A stretch of 47,335 nt of DNA from Leisingera sp. ANG-Vp (GCF_000813725.1 NZ_JWLD01000047.1:102581-149915), one strand, 5' to 3'; positions 28,725-37,958 are shown, counted from the first letter of the stretch. The notes: a model not told the origin generated them from the letters alone. A program made the numbers and translations.

Positions 28725-29648
28725 ATGATGCGCCTGACCTGCCCGAATTGTGCAGCCCAGTACGAAGTGCCCGAGGATGTGATCCCTGCCGAAGGGCGGG
28801 ACGTGCAATGTTCCAACTGCGGCCAGACCTGGTTTCAGGCGGCTGCAGGCGCCCCAGCGGCAGAAACTCCGGCAGAAGATGCCGCAGCGGCTCCGGAAGC
28901 CGAAGCGGCCCCGGTTGCGGAAACCCCGCCGGAGAGCCATCCCGAGCCCGAGCCCGAACCGGAGCCCGCTGAAGAGAGCTTCGAGGAACCGGCGGAAGCC
29001 GCCGCTGAAGAAGACCCCGAGCCGGAGGAAGCCCCGCAGGCCGCCGCCGAAGAGGCCGAAGAGCCGGACGAACTGCCAGAGATGGAAGAGGAACCGGAAG
29101 CAGCGCCTGCGCAGCGCGGCCGCGGGCTGGATCCGGCGCTGTCCGACATCCTGCGCGAAGAGGCCGAACGCGAAGCCTCGCTGCGGGCCGCAGAAAGCGA
29201 GAGCTTGGAAACCCAGCCCGAACTGGGGCTGGACAGCGCTGCAGCCGAGGACGAAGCCGCCCGCCGCACCCGGCAGGCGCGCGACCGCATGGCCCGCATG
29301 CGCGGCGAAGACCCGCGCCAGCTGGCCGCTGCCGAAACCGGCTCGCGCAAGGAACTGCTGCCGGACATCGAGGAAATCAACTCCACCCTGCGGTCGGCCG
29401 GCAGTGCAGCGCCTGCGCCGCAGACGGCCAGTGAAGAGCCGCCGGTGCAGCGCAAAGGCGGCTTTGCCCGCGGCTTTGCACTGTCACTGATCGCAGCGCT
29501 GGCGCTAGTGATGGTCTATGACAATGCGGCGCTGATCTCCGAGAAAGTCCCGCAGGCGGATTCCGCGCTCAGCAGCTATGTCGGCTGGGTCGACCAGGCC
29601 CGGCTGTGGCTGGACGGGCAAGTGAAGTCACTGACCAGCCCGCAGTAA
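28725..29648 (+). CDS. MJ0042-type zinc-ribbon protein with acidic linker and one membrane helix
   Basis: A 307-residue protein. The N-terminus MMRLTCPNCAAQYEVPEDVIP...VQCSNCGQTWFQ is an MJ0042 zinc ribbon with two CxxC pairs. Residues ~40-240 are Ala/Glu/Pro-rich and strongly acidic, probably disordered. A single transmembrane helix (FALSLIAALALVMVYDNAAL) lies near residue 260, followed by ~45 residues outside. GAGGAG lies 4-5 bases before the double ATG. The divergent arrangement with ftsE is common in alphaproteobacteria and suggests an envelope or division role, not proven. Confidence 0.85.
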   Translation: MMRLTCPNCAAQYEVPEDVIPAEGRDVQCSNCGQTWFQAAAGAPAAETPAEDAAAAPEAEAAPVAETPPESHPEPEPEPEPAEESFEEPAEAAAEEDPEPEEAPQAAAEEAEEPDELPEMEEEPEAAPAQRGRGLDPALSDILREEAEREASLRAAESESLETQPELGLDSAAAEDEAARRTRQARDRMARMRGEDPRQLAAAETGSRKELLPDIEEINSTLRSAGSAAPAPQTASEEPPVQRKGGFARGFALSLIAALALVMVYDNAALISEKVPQADSALSSYVGWVDQARLWLDGQVKSLTSPQ

Positions 29649-29672
29649 GCTCAGTCAGACAAGCAAACTAAA

Positions 29673-29694
29673 AGGCCGGGTCAGAGCCCGGCCT
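29673..29694 (-). terminator. terminator between convergent genes
   Basis: AGGCCGGG (29673-29680) pairs with CCCGGCCT (29687-29694). On the minus strand the stem is followed by TTTTAG, so it best serves the TIGR02302 gene; it may also end the plus-strand zinc-ribbon gene 25 bp upstream. Confidence 0.75.
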
Positions 29695-29750
29695 AATGCA
29701 TTTTGCCACTCATGCTAATCGCGCGCCTTGTACCGCTTGGCTACAGGGCT

Positions 29751-32396
29751 TCAAAACCGGTCCAGCAGCCGCCGCAGGTAGCTGCGCTCCCGCTCGTCCC
29801 GGCCGAGTTCTCCAGCCCGGCGGCGAATATCCTCCAGCAGGTCCCAGGCGCGGCCATAGGGACTATTATTATTGATATTACCCAAACGGTTGGGGTCAAG
29901 CCCGCCACTTGGTCCGTCAGGACGTTCGCGGCCAAGCGGATCCCGGTTCGTGTCCACCATTTGCCCTTGCCCGTTCTGCTGGCCCGGCTGGCGCTGCTGC
30001 GCCAGGGCCTCGCCCAGGCTGCGCATGCCCTCGCGCAGGGCCTCCATGGCCTCTGACTGCCGGTCAATGGCCTCGGCATTGTCGCCGCCGCGCAGCGCTT
30101 CTTCAGCGCCCTCCATGGCACGGCCTGCCCGGTCCAGCGCCTCGCGCGCGGCCTCGCCGGCCTCACCGTCCAGATAGGGCAGCCCCTCGCGCTGCTGCTG
30201 CAGCTGCTGGCGCAGCGCCTGCTGGCGGTCGGCCAATGAGCCGCCCTGCCCGGGCTGTTCACGGCCGCCAGACCCGTTGCCGCCGGGCGTGCTGTCCTGC
30301 GCGCCCTGATTGCCTTCACCGCCCTGGCCGCCCTGACCGCCGCCCTGGTGGCTCTGGCCGCGGCCCAAGCCGCCATCGCGGCCTTCATTGCCCTGGCTTT
30401 CGCCGCTGCGGGCGCCGGGGTTGAATTGCTCCTGCAGATCCCGGAAGGCCTGATCCGACAGACCCTGCTGTTCACGCAGGGTTTCGCCCAGCCCTTCCAT
30501 CGCTTCGCGGCCCTGATCGCCGCCCTGGCCCTGCTGCGAGCGGGTCATCTGCATGTTTTCCATCATCTCCTGGAACTCGCGCAGCGCCTGCTCGGCCTCG
30601 GCCATGCGGCCCTGCTCCATCAGCTCCTGGATGCGGTCCATCATTGCCTGCAGGTCATCCTGGCTGAGGGTCATCATGTCCTCCGGCATTTCACCCGGTT
30701 CCAAGGTCTCGCCATTGGCCTCGGCCTGGCGGCTGAGCTGGCGCATGTAGTCCTGGGTCGCTTCGCGCAGCTCCTGCATCAGCCGGGCGATCTCCTGCTC
30801 CGAGGCGCCGTCGCGCATGGCCTGGCTCAGCCGCTCCTGCGCCCGGCGCATCCGCTCCAGCGCATCGCCGACATCGCCATCTTCCAGCTGGACTGCCAGA
30901 TCCCACAGCGCGGCGGTGATTTCCTCTTGCCGCGGCTCGGGAATGCTGCCCTGCATTGTATAGGCCTCCAGCCGCCGCAGAATGGTGCGCAGCCGCAGAT
31001 AATCGCCGTAATTGCGGAACAGGCCCGCCGGACGGTGCGACAAGGTCCGCAGCACCTGCGCGACCCGCGGCGCATTGGCGCGCGCCCACAGCAGGTCGCG
31101 CCGCTGTTCGATCACGGCTGCCGCCAGCGGATCAAAGAAACGCCGGGTGGTCAGCTGGGTCCCGAACCCCGCAGCCGCTGCAGATTGCCCGGCCTCATCC
31201 ACAGCCGAGAAGGTGAAGACCACCGGCAGGTTGGCCCAGGGATGCTGCGCGAAATCCTCGATCAGCTTTTCGGTGAAATCCTTGCGCGACCCAGACAAAG
31301 GCAGCGGCAAATCCAGCACGATGGCCTCCCGCGCGTCAGGGTCGGCGGCAAGGCCGTGGCGGCGCTCGACGGCCGCCAGATCCAGCGCGATCCGCACCTG
31401 ACCGGCAGCCACCCCGTAGTCATCCCCTGCCGAAAAGGCCAGCGTGGTAAAGCCGTCATTCTCCAGCTCCGGCTGTCCGGCCACTGCCACCCGGGGAGGT
31501 TCATCCGGGATCACGTCAACCCGCCAGCTGCGCCCGCCGGCACCTTCGATGGCAAAGGAGCCGCTGCGCGCGACCGTGAACTCCTGCGCATCTTCTGCAG
31601 ACGGCGGCGTTTCTCCGTTGGGATCAGAAACGTCCTGCGACAGGCTCAGCGCCCCGACCTCGCCGTAAAACCGCAGGGTGACGCGGCTGCCCTCGGGCAG
31701 TTTCAGCGCGCCTTCCGCCTGATCGTTCAGGTACAGCACCGGCAAGCGGGTATAGGCTGGCGGCTCGGCCCAGCCTTCCCAGGCCGGCCCGCTAAGCGCC
31801 GCAGGGCCACCCGCGCCCAAATCCTTGATCGCTGCCACCTGCCAGATTGAGCCGAACAGCAGTGCCACCGCCAGGAACAGCCCCGCAACATAGCGCAGAG
31901 CATACGGGTCTGCCGCATTTACGTTCAGATCCGGTGCCGGAGCCCGGGCCTGCGCTGCAGATGCAGCCATCCGCCGCTTGTGGGCGTTCCAAAGCGCGAT
32001 TGACGCCGCATCTTCTGCGCCGATCGCCTGGGTGTCCAGCAGCGCGGTGACAGGCCGTCCCGGCAAGGTTTCATCGAGCCGCTCCAGCGCCTCGCCGCGG
32101 CTGGGCCAGCGGAACCGCCAGGCGCCCCAGCCAAAGGCAGCGGTGGCGGCCAGCACCGCCGCCATGGCGCCGGTCCAAACAGCCGTTTCCGGCAGCAGCA
32201 GCTGCAGACCCAGCATCAGTGCGGCCAGCACCGCCATCAGCACCGAAGCCAGCGGCCAGAAGGCGCGCATGGCCCGTTCCGCAACGAGTCCGGCCTGCGT
32301 CAGCCGCAAGGGCCAGCGCAGGCGTTTCAGGACCGGATCGGCACGTCTGTCAAAGGGCATTCGGGCCTCATGCTGTGATGGCCCGCGCCGGATCAT
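29751..32396 (-). CDS. TIGR02302 / DUF4175 family large membrane protein
   Basis: An 881-residue protein. Three hydrophobic helices near the N-terminus (AFWPLASVLMAVLAALMLGL, AMAAVLAATAAFGWGAW, YVAGLFLAVALLFGSIWQV) are followed by a ~300-residue beta-rich periplasmic-like region and then a long helical, Gln/Glu/Met-rich region (RMRRAQERLSQAMRDG, QELMEQGRMAEAEQAL). Near the C-terminus is a Gly/Gln/Asn-rich low-complexity stretch of ~100 residues. The family is alphaproteobacterial, found next to lysA, and functionally uncharacterised. The start is 14 bp after lysA, so it is co-transcribed. Confidence 0.88.
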   Translation of the reverse strand: MIRRGPSQHEARMPFDRRADPVLKRLRWPLRLTQAGLVAERAMRAFWPLASVLMAVLAALMLGLQLLLPETAVWTGAMAAVLAATAAFGWGAWRFRWPSRGEALERLDETLPGRPVTALLDTQAIGAEDAASIALWNAHKRRMAASAAQARAPAPDLNVNAADPYALRYVAGLFLAVALLFGSIWQVAAIKDLGAGGPAALSGPAWEGWAEPPAYTRLPVLYLNDQAEGALKLPEGSRVTLRFYGEVGALSLSQDVSDPNGETPPSAEDAQEFTVARSGSFAIEGAGGRSWRVDVIPDEPPRVAVAGQPELENDGFTTLAFSAGDDYGVAAGQVRIALDLAAVERRHGLAADPDAREAIVLDLPLPLSGSRKDFTEKLIEDFAQHPWANLPVVFTFSAVDEAGQSAAAAGFGTQLTTRRFFDPLAAAVIEQRRDLLWARANAPRVAQVLRTLSHRPAGLFRNYGDYLRLRTILRRLEAYTMQGSIPEPRQEEITAALWDLAVQLEDGDVGDALERMRRAQERLSQAMRDGASEQEIARLMQELREATQDYMRQLSRQAEANGETLEPGEMPEDMMTLSQDDLQAMMDRIQELMEQGRMAEAEQALREFQEMMENMQMTRSQQGQGGDQGREAMEGLGETLREQQGLSDQAFRDLQEQFNPGARSGESQGNEGRDGGLGRGQSHQGGGQGGQGGEGNQGAQDSTPGGNGSGGREQPGQGGSLADRQQALRQQLQQQREGLPYLDGEAGEAAREALDRAGRAMEGAEEALRGGDNAEAIDRQSEAMEALREGMRSLGEALAQQRQPGQQNGQGQMVDTNRDPLGRERPDGPSGGLDPNRLGNINNNSPYGRAWDLLEDIRRRAGELGRDERERSYLRRLLDRF

Positions 32397-32409
32397 GTCC
32401 CGGATCGCG

Positions 32410-33675
32410 TCAAAGCCACTCGGGGATGGTATCGCGGTTTATCATTTCGTCAAAGGCCGGACGTTGCCGGATAACCGCGAATTGATCCCCATGCACCAGC
32501 ACTTCCGGGATCAGGGGGCGCGAGTTGTATTCGCTGGCCATCACCGCGCCATAGGCGCCGGCGCTGCGGAAGGCGATCAGATCGCCAGCGGCCAGAGGGG
32601 CCATGCTGCGCTGCTTGGCAAAGGTATCTCCGGTCTCGCACACCGGGCCAACGATGTCATAGGGCTGGCTCTCGGTGCCCGGGGCGGGCTCGTTTACCGG
32701 CACGATATCGTGGTGCGCTTCATACATCGCCGGGCGGATCAGGTCGTTCATGGCACCGTCGACGATCAGGAAGTCGCGGCCCTCGCCGGATTTCACATAG
32801 ATCACCTTGGAGATCATCAGACCTGCGTTGCCCGCGATCAGCCGGCCCGGCTCGATCTCGATCTCGCAGCCCAGATGGCCCAGCGTGTCCTTGATCAGCT
32901 GGCCGTATTCCACCGGCAAGGGCGGCGCCTCGTTGGAGCGCTCGTAAGGAATGCCCAGGCCCCCGCCCAGGTCCAGGCGGCGGATGTTGTGGCCTTCGGC
33001 GCGCAGGGTTTCCGTGAGCTCTGCCACCTTCTCATAAGCCAGCCGGAACGGTTCCAGATCGGTCAGCTGCGAGCCGATATGGCAGTCGATGCCGACCACC
33101 TCCAGCCCCGGCAGGGAGGCGGCAAGAGCATAGACCTCCTTGGCACGGGAGATCGGGATACCGAATTTGTTCTCGGATTTGCCGGTGGCGATCTTGGCAT
33201 GGGTCTTGGCATCCACATCCGGGTTCACCCGGATGGTGATTGGAGCGACCATGCCCAGCTCCAGCGCCACCGCGTTGATCACCTCCATCTCCGGCTCGGA
33301 TTCCACGTTGAACTGGCGGATGCCGCCGGTCAAAGCCACGCGGATTTCCTCAGCCGTCTTGCCAACGCCGGAGAACACGATCTTTTCCCCCGGCACCCCC
33401 GCCGCCTTGGCCCGCAGGTATTCGCCCTGGCTCACCACATCCATGCCCGCCCCGGCCTGCGCCAAGGTCTTCAGGATCGCCTGGTTGGAGGCTGCCTTCA
33501 TCGCGTAGCAGACCAGGTGATCGGTGCCTTCCAGCGCCTCATCGAACAGCTTGAAATGCCGCAGCAGGGTGGCGGTGGAATAGACATAAAACGGGGTGCC
33601 CACCGCCGCGGCGATCTCGGAGATGGGAACGTCTTCGGCGTAGAGCGCGCCGTCGCGGTAGAGAAAATGGTCCAT
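32410..33675 (-). CDS. lysA: diaminopimelate decarboxylase
   Basis: A 421-residue PLP enzyme that makes lysine from meso-diaminopimelate in the last step of lysine synthesis. The PLP lysine is Lys60 in CYAMKAASN. Other hallmarks are HIGSQLTD, LDLGGGLGIPY, EPGRLIAGNAG and VCETGDTFAKQ, which supplies the active-site Cys at the dimer interface. The start is the ATG at 33675, with only a weak ribosome site (GGGA). Upstream is a ~640-bp non-coding stretch that should hold its promoter. Confidence 0.97.
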   Translation of the reverse strand: MDHFLYRDGALYAEDVPISEIAAAVGTPFYVYSTATLLRHFKLFDEALEGTDHLVCYAMKAASNQAILKTLAQAGAGMDVVSQGEYLRAKAAGVPGEKIVFSGVGKTAEEIRVALTGGIRQFNVESEPEMEVINAVALELGMVAPITIRVNPDVDAKTHAKIATGKSENKFGIPISRAKEVYALAASLPGLEVVGIDCHIGSQLTDLEPFRLAYEKVAELTETLRAEGHNIRRLDLGGGLGIPYERSNEAPPLPVEYGQLIKDTLGHLGCEIEIEPGRLIAGNAGLMISKVIYVKSGEGRDFLIVDGAMNDLIRPAMYEAHHDIVPVNEPAPGTESQPYDIVGPVCETGDTFAKQRSMAPLAAGDLIAFRSAGAYGAVMASEYNSRPLIPEVLVHGDQFAVIRQRPAFDEMINRDTIPEWL

Positions 33676-34311
33676 GGTCCCGGCTTTAGGGCAAAAGGGG
33701 CATATGGATCAAATGATTCCGCCGCTCCCGGCGCCGCACCCGGCTGCCGCAGAAGCTCTCCCGCCCGTCGCCAGACGCATCAAAGATGCGCCCGCTCCCG
33801 TTGGGCGTGGCGCCGCGCAGCGGCGGTGCCCAGCACCCTTCTCCCTTGACGCGCAGGCCTTCTCACTATGGCAATCGCGCCTGAGGGCTGGCCTGTCCTA
33901 AGGCGCATCTCAGTACAGTCTTCTTCTGCGCTGCGTCAGCAGCGCCAGGCCCAAGGCTGTAATAGGCGCCCTCAGGGCGCATTTTCAGGCGCGGGAGTAC
34001 CCCCGTCTCTCTCAGTCTGCGTGTTGCGGCCCAAGCGCACGCCCTTCTCACTGCATCTTAAGCCGGCGCTGCCATGCTCCTGAGGGATCTCGATCTCCGC
34101 CGGGGCTGACACGCCCGGCACTCAGGAACAGGGCCCTGTGGCAAGGGCACGCAGAGACAACGTTCAGCGTGCGGGCGGATACGCCCGTCCCGCCTCCGCC
34201 CATTTGGCGGCGCCGCCACTTTTGCAGACGATCTGAAGACCGCCGGCGGTCAGGCCTGCCGGGCAGCAGGAAATCACTCGAAGCACCGCCCGAAGCTGCC
34301 TTCGGAGCGGT
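33676..34311. other. 636-bp non-coding stretch upstream of lysA
   Basis: No believable gene on either strand. It contains several short hairpins: GCGCCC-TCA-GGGCGC followed by ATTTT (33966-33985), CGGGCG-GATA-CGCCCG (34172-34187), and the palindrome ACCGCCGGCGGT. CCTTCTCACT occurs at about 33858 and again near 34048, each followed within 20-40 bases by a CCTGAGGG-like sequence, hinting at a decayed duplication. The lysA promoter should lie at the left end. Confidence 0.45.
34285..34311 (-). terminator. hairpin directly after the 50-residue lipoprotein gene
   Basis: ACCGCCCGAAG (34285-34295) pairs with CTTCGGAGCGGT (34300-34311) with one bulged base; it abuts the stop codon at 34312. No T-tract is seen, so termination strength is uncertain. 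Confidence 0.55.
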
Positions 34312-34464
34312 CTAGAACGTATGGGAAACCCCAACCCGGGCATAGCCGGAGACCGACACACCGGTCTCCGCAGGCGCGTGCTTCTGCGGCGGATTGGCCG
34401 TCGGCCCCGGTGCCTCACAGGCTGCCAGCGCCAGCAAAGACAACAGCACAGCTGCAAATTTCAT
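34312..34464 (-). CDS. 50-residue lipoprotein
   Basis: A very short gene that translates to MKFAAVLLSLLALAACEAPG followed by PTANPPQKHAPAETGVSVSG and YARVGVSHTF. The lipobox is LAAC with Cys at residue 16. The mature part is only 35 residues, Pro-rich and ending in an aromatic/beta-like tail. GAGGA lies about 9 bases before the ATG at 34464. It sits downstream of a similar 58-residue lipoprotein, with a terminator-like hairpin between. The signal sequence, ribosome site and matching neighbour make it credible despite its size; function unknown. Confidence 0.7.
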   Translation of the reverse strand: MKFAAVLLSLLALAACEAPGPTANPPQKHAPAETGVSVSGYARVGVSHTF

Positions 34465-34489
34465 CTGAGTATCCTCAATCGCAAAGAGA

Positions 34490-34516
34490 AACGCCCGGGC
34501 ACCAGGCCCAGGCGTT
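34490..34516 (-). terminator. hairpin between the two small lipoprotein genes
   Basis: AACGCCCGGGC (34490-34500) pairs with GCCCAGGCGTT (34506-34516), one C/A mismatch, loop ACCAG. On the minus strand TTTCTCTTTG follows, so it is likely to end part of the argH transcript. Confidence 0.65.
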
Positions 34517-34560
34517 ATCTATTTGGTGTTTCAGAGCCTTAGCTTCAAGCAGCTGCCAGA

Positions 34561-34737
34561 CTAGAAGCCGAGAAAAACGCTGATGGGGCCCTTATGCAGC
34601 CCAACCGCGCCGCCGGCATGGACACCGCTGTCGCCGACGCCGATCCCGGCGTTCAAGGTCGGCTGCACCGGCTCGCCGTCGACGCCGCAAGCCGCCAGCA
34701 CCGCCAGTGCAAACAAAGCAAAAACCGTCTTCCGCAT
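34561..34737 (-). CDS. 58-residue LptM-like lipoprotein
   Basis: It begins MRKTVFALFALAVLAACGVD and continues GEPVQPTLNAGIGVGD, ending in PISVFLGF. The lipobox is LAAC with Cys at residue 17, followed by GVDGEPVQP, which resembles the C-G-x-x-G-P-x-x-x-P start of the LptM/YifL family. LptM genes sit next to lysA or dapF in gammaproteobacteria, so position between argH and lysA supports the idea; it would then help LptD fold in the outer membrane. The Gly-rich tail differs from LptM. AAGGAGG lies 9 bases before the ATG. It follows argH by 35 bp. Confidence 0.72.
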   Translation of the reverse strand: MRKTVFALFALAVLAACGVDGEPVQPTLNAGIGVGDSGVHAGGAVGLHKGPISVFLGF

Positions 34738-34772
34738 TCTTCAGCCTCCTTGCCTCCGCGGCGGCTGCCGCC

Positions 34773-36167
34773 TCAGCCCGCCAGGAATTCCTGCCAGCGG
34801 ACGATTTGCGCGCGCACCTGCGCCGGCGCGGTGCCGCCATAAGACATGCGCGAGTTTACCGAGTTTTCGACGCCTAGCACAGTGAAGATGTCCTCGGTGA
34901 TGCCTTCATGCACGCCCTGCATATCCGCCAGCGAAAGATCCGGCAAATCGCAGCCGCGGCTTTCCGCCATCGCCACCAGGGTTCCGGTCACGTGATGGGC
35001 ATCGCGGAACGGCACCTTCAGCACCCGCACCAGCCAGTCGGCCAGGTCGGTCGCGGTGGAGAAGCCGGAACCGGCAGCGGCGGCCAGGCTCTCGCGGTTG
35101 CCGGTCATGTCTTTCACCATGCCTTCCATCGCCGCCAGCGCCAGCATCCAGTTGTCGGCGGCGTCAAACACCTGTTCCTTGTCTTCCTGCATGTCCTTGG
35201 AATAGGCCAGCGGCAGCCCCTTCATCACCATCATCAGCGCGGTGTTGGCGCCAAAGATCCGGCCCACCTTGGCGCGGATCAGCTCCGCCGCGTCCGGATT
35301 CTTCTTCTGCGGCATGATCGACGAGCCGGTCGAGAACCGGTCGCTGAGGGTCACGAAACGGAACTGGGCCGAGGACCAGATCACCAGCTCTTCGGCAAAG
35401 CGGCTGAGGTGCACGGCGCTGATCGACGCCACCGACAGGAACTCCAGCGCGAAATCACGGTCGCTGACCGCATCCAGAGAGTTGGCCGCCGGGCGGTCGA
35501 AACCCAGGGCCTTTGCCGTCATCTCCCGGTCGATCGGGAAAGAGGTGCCTGCCAGCGCCGCAGCCCCCAGAGGCGATTCGTTCATCCGGGCACGGGCATC
35601 GCGCACCCGGGACAGGTCGCGGCCGAACATTTCCACATAGGCCATCATGTGGTGGCCCCAGGTCACCGGCTGCGCCGTCTGCAGATGGGTAAAGCCCGGC
35701 ATCACCCAATCGGCACCCGCTTCGGCCTGGCTCAGCAGCGCCTTGATCAGCGCCAGCAGGCCGCTTTCAGCCGCATCCAGCTGGTCCCGCACCCAGAGTT
35801 TGAAATCGGTCGCGACCTGGTCATTGCGCGACCGGCCGGTGTGCAGACGGCCCGCAGGCTCGCCGATGATTTCCTTCAGGCGGGCCTCCACATTCATGTG
35901 GATGTCTTCCAAGGCAGTGGAAAACTGGAAAGTTCCGCCCTCGATTTCTGACAAAACGGTGAGCAGCCCTTCCCGAATGGCTTCGGCATCATTATCCGTA
36001 ATGACGCCTGTTGCGGCCAACATCGCCGCATGGGCCCTGGAGCCTGCGATGTCCTGTGCTGCCATCCGCTTGTCGAACCCGATCGAGGCGTTGATCGCCT
36101 CCATGATCGCGTCGGGACCTGCGGCAAAGCGGCCGCCCCACATCTGGTTCGAGGATTGATCTGTCAT
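34773..36167 (-). CDS. argH: argininosuccinate lyase
   Basis: A 464-residue cytoplasmic enzyme of the fumarase/aspartase superfamily that splits argininosuccinate to arginine and fumarate. The superfamily signature [12 protein letters not shown] is present, as are [22 protein letters not shown] and the catalytic His segment [12 protein letters not shown]. Its ATG at 36167 is only 22 bp from the divergent tlpA-like start, so each promoter must overlap the other gene or the tiny gap. Confidence 0.97.
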   Translation of the reverse strand: MTDQSSNQMWGGRFAAGPDAIMEAINASIGFDKRMAAQDIAGSRAHAAMLAATGVITDNDAEAIREGLLTVLSEIEGGTFQFSTALEDIHMNVEARLKEIIGEPAGRLHTGRSRNDQVATDFKLWVRDQLDAAESGLLALIKALLSQAEAGADWVMPGFTHLQTAQPVTWGHHMMAYVEMFGRDLSRVRDARARMNESPLGAAALAGTSFPIDREMTAKALGFDRPAANSLDAVSDRDFALEFLSVASISAVHLSRFAEELVIWSSAQFRFVTLSDRFSTGSSIMPQKKNPDAAELIRAKVGRIFGANTALMMVMKGLPLAYSKDMQEDKEQVFDAADNWMLALAAMEGMVKDMTGNRESLAAAAGSGFSTATDLADWLVRVLKVPFRDAHHVTGTLVAMAESRGCDLPDLSLADMQGVHEGITEDIFTVLGVENSVNSRMSYGGTAPAQVRAQIVRWQEFLAG

Positions 36168-36189
36168 GGTGTGGAACCCCGGAGATAAA

Positions 36190-36762
36190 ATGCGTCTGTT
36201 TCGTCAGCTTTCCCTTTATATGGCCCTCGCCTTGGGTGCAAATGCCGCGGCTGCGGCAGATCAGGCGCAGCTGGAAGCGCTGCGCGAGGACAGCCTCAAG
36301 CGGCTGGTCGTGCATTCCGAGCCGCGCGACACATCTGCCACCGCGTTCCAGCTGGCCGATGGCGCCGGCACTGCCAGCCTGGAGGATTACCAGGGCAAGG
36401 TGGTCCTGCTGAACTTCTGGGCCACCTGGTGCGCGCCCTGCCGCAAAGAAATGCCGCAGCTGTCAGAGCTGCAGGAGGAATTTGGCGGTGAGGATTTCGA
36501 AGTCCTGACCATCGCCACCGGCCGTAACGCACCTGCGGGCATCCAGAAGTTCTTTGACGAGGTTGGCATCACCAACCTGCCCCGCCACCAGGACCCGAAA
36601 CAGGCGCTGGCCCGCGAGATGGCAGTGATCGGCCTGCCGATCACGGTGCTGCTGGACCGCGATGGCAAGGAAGTCGCGCGGCTGCTGGGCGATGCCGAGT
36701 GGAACTCGGACAGCGCTAAGGCGATTATCAGCGCAATGATCGAGACCGAGGCTGAAGGTTAA
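36190..36762 (+). CDS. TlpA-type periplasmic thioredoxin
   Basis: A 190-residue protein with an N-terminal signal/anchor ([23 protein letters not shown]) and a thioredoxin fold. The active site is WCAPC in [21 protein letters not shown], and the cis-Pro segment is [17 protein letters not shown]. It fits the TlpA/ResA group, reducing disulfides for cytochrome c or cytochrome oxidase assembly. I chose the ATG at 36190 (GGAG 6 bases upstream) over an in-frame upstream start inside the argH leader. A hairpin follows. Confidence 0.88.
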   Translation: MRLFRQLSLYMALALGANAAAAADQAQLEALREDSLKRLVVHSEPRDTSATAFQLADGAGTASLEDYQGKVVLLNFWATWCAPCRKEMPQLSELQEEFGGEDFEVLTIATGRNAPAGIQKFFDEVGITNLPRHQDPKQALAREMAVIGLPITVLLDRDGKEVARLLGDAEWNSDSAKAIISAMIETEAEG

Positions 36763-36773
36763 ATTTGCTGTGC

Positions 36774-36809
36774 GTCTGCGGAAGCCTAGAAACCCTGGGT
36801 TCCGCAGAC
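36774..36809 (+). terminator. hairpin downstream of the tlpA-like gene
   Basis: GTCTGCGGAA (36774-36783) pairs perfectly with TTCCGCAGAC (36800-36809) around a 16-base loop, 12 bp after the stop codon. No T-run follows. Confidence 0.6.
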
Positions 36810-36906
36810 AGGCTGGGAAGTACCAACAACGGCCTTAAGTCTAAAGTGGGCAGCGCTTCCAATTTCCTACTTCAACCGGATTACGGCTCTTTGTCGCCAG
36901 CTTTGC

Positions 36907-37452
36907 CTAGTCTTCCTCGGGGAAAGTCACAGAATGCGCGTATTGGTCTCCAAATATCATTGAGGTTTTGCGTTTCTTTGACCTCCCCCTAGCTTCTGCG
37001 TCGCCACTGAACAAAATATGAACCCAGCTCGTTTTCATTGTTGAAAAACTTGTCCATTCAGCAACATCTTCGCCGAGTTTACAGCTGACCTTGTCAACGG
37101 ACCATCCCTCAGAATCAGCGGGAACAGCCAGTGTTGCGGGCGTCTGAAAGCGAACCCGGAACTCTTTCCCTGTGATAGTGCACGTTGCTGCGACTGGCTT
37201 GTGCGGACCGGCAGTCATTTCTGCAGCCCGGAAAACTACTTGCTGCATTGGCGTTCCTCTGGGTGCCGGCTTGTCTGCATATACAAACGGAGCGGGCTCC
37301 AGCGGGACAGGTTCGGGCAGCGGAGTACAGGCAATCAATACCGCGGAAGTCAAAGCGCAAGCAGCTTTAGCTGCCCATTTCGAACCAACGAAAGGTGTTT
37401 TCAATAATCTGTCCTTCAACTCTGATTTGAATTTCAAGCACCACATATCCAA
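36907..37452 (-). CDS. A+T-richer predicted lipoprotein
   Basis: I do not recognise this 181-residue protein. A basic N-terminus of about 27 residues precedes a hydrophobic stretch ending in LIAC (Cys near residue 42), followed by TPLPEPVPLEPAP, a typical Pro-rich lipoprotein linker. The mature domain looks beta-rich with one pair of Cys (ATCTITG and KVSCKLG). It ends with a charged tail (EARGRSKKRKTS). The true start may be internal, since the N-terminal extension is long. Codon use and base composition are less G+C-biased than neighbours, suggesting acquisition. Confidence 0.6.
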   Translation of the reverse strand: MDMWCLKFKSELKDRLLKTPFVGSKWAAKAACALTSAVLIACTPLPEPVPLEPAPFVYADKPAPRGTPMQQVVFRAAEMTAGPHKPVAATCTITGKEFRVRFQTPATLAVPADSEGWSVDKVSCKLGEDVAEWTSFSTMKTSWVHILFSGDAEARGRSKKRKTSMIFGDQYAHSVTFPEED

Positions 37453-37616
37453 CAGCTTCGAAAGTCCACCGAAAAGCTCATGCAGCCGTTTCGGATGACC
37501 GTTGGCCCTTGCCTTGGCGCTGCAGTTGTTCCCAGCGTGATCCCGGCAAAATTTGCACTACCTCATACATGAGGGACGTCTCGATAAGGGCGCCCAACTG
37601 TAGGGTGGAGAGTGAA

Positions 37617-37958
37617 ATGAAACCTGTTGTGTTACTGATCGGCAAGCTGCCGCATGTGATTGGCAATGTGGCGGAGCAGCTGGATCATCTGCCGATTCAA
37701 TGGCTGGGCGCGCATGACCAGCCCGAAGTGGTGCGCCAGCTGGAAACCGAGCCGCGCATCGAATGCGTGATCATGGGCGCCGGGCTGGACGACCAGACCC
37801 GCGGTGACCTCATTGGCATCATCGCCTCGCTCCGGCCGGATGTCTGCATTCATCTGAAAGACCGCAGCTCCGGCCCCGAAGGGCTGGTGCCTTTTGTCGA
37901 GCAGGTAGTGCAGATGCGGGTGCTGCCGCAGCCGCAGCGCGCGCCCGCAATAGCCTAA
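37617..37958 (+). CDS. 113-residue hypothetical protein
   Basis: It starts MKPVVLLIGKLPHVIGNVAEQL; I chose the ATG at 37617 with GGAGAG 5-8 bases upstream. Alternating strands and helices (VVLLIG, IECVIMGAG, LRPDVCIHLKD) suggest a small Rossmann-like or receiver-like fold, but the phospho-acceptor Asp is not evident. It has no membrane segment and no recognised family. It lies upstream of the EAL gene on the same strand, 184 bp away. Confidence 0.65.
   Translation: MKPVVLLIGKLPHVIGNVAEQLDHLPIQWLGAHDQPEVVRQLETEPRIECVIMGAGLDDQTRGDLIGIIASLRPDVCIHLKDRSSGPEGLVPFVEQVVQMRVLPQPQRAPAIA

Noticed and set aside
30348-31850. A 500-codon open frame antisense to the TIGR02302 gene
   Set aside because: Shadow frame; the opposite strand has a coherent membrane protein.
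33674-33901. 75-codon plus-strand frame beside lysA
   Set aside because: Starts within the lysA leader, Pro/Ala/Arg-rich, no family, and no Shine-Dalgarno sequence.
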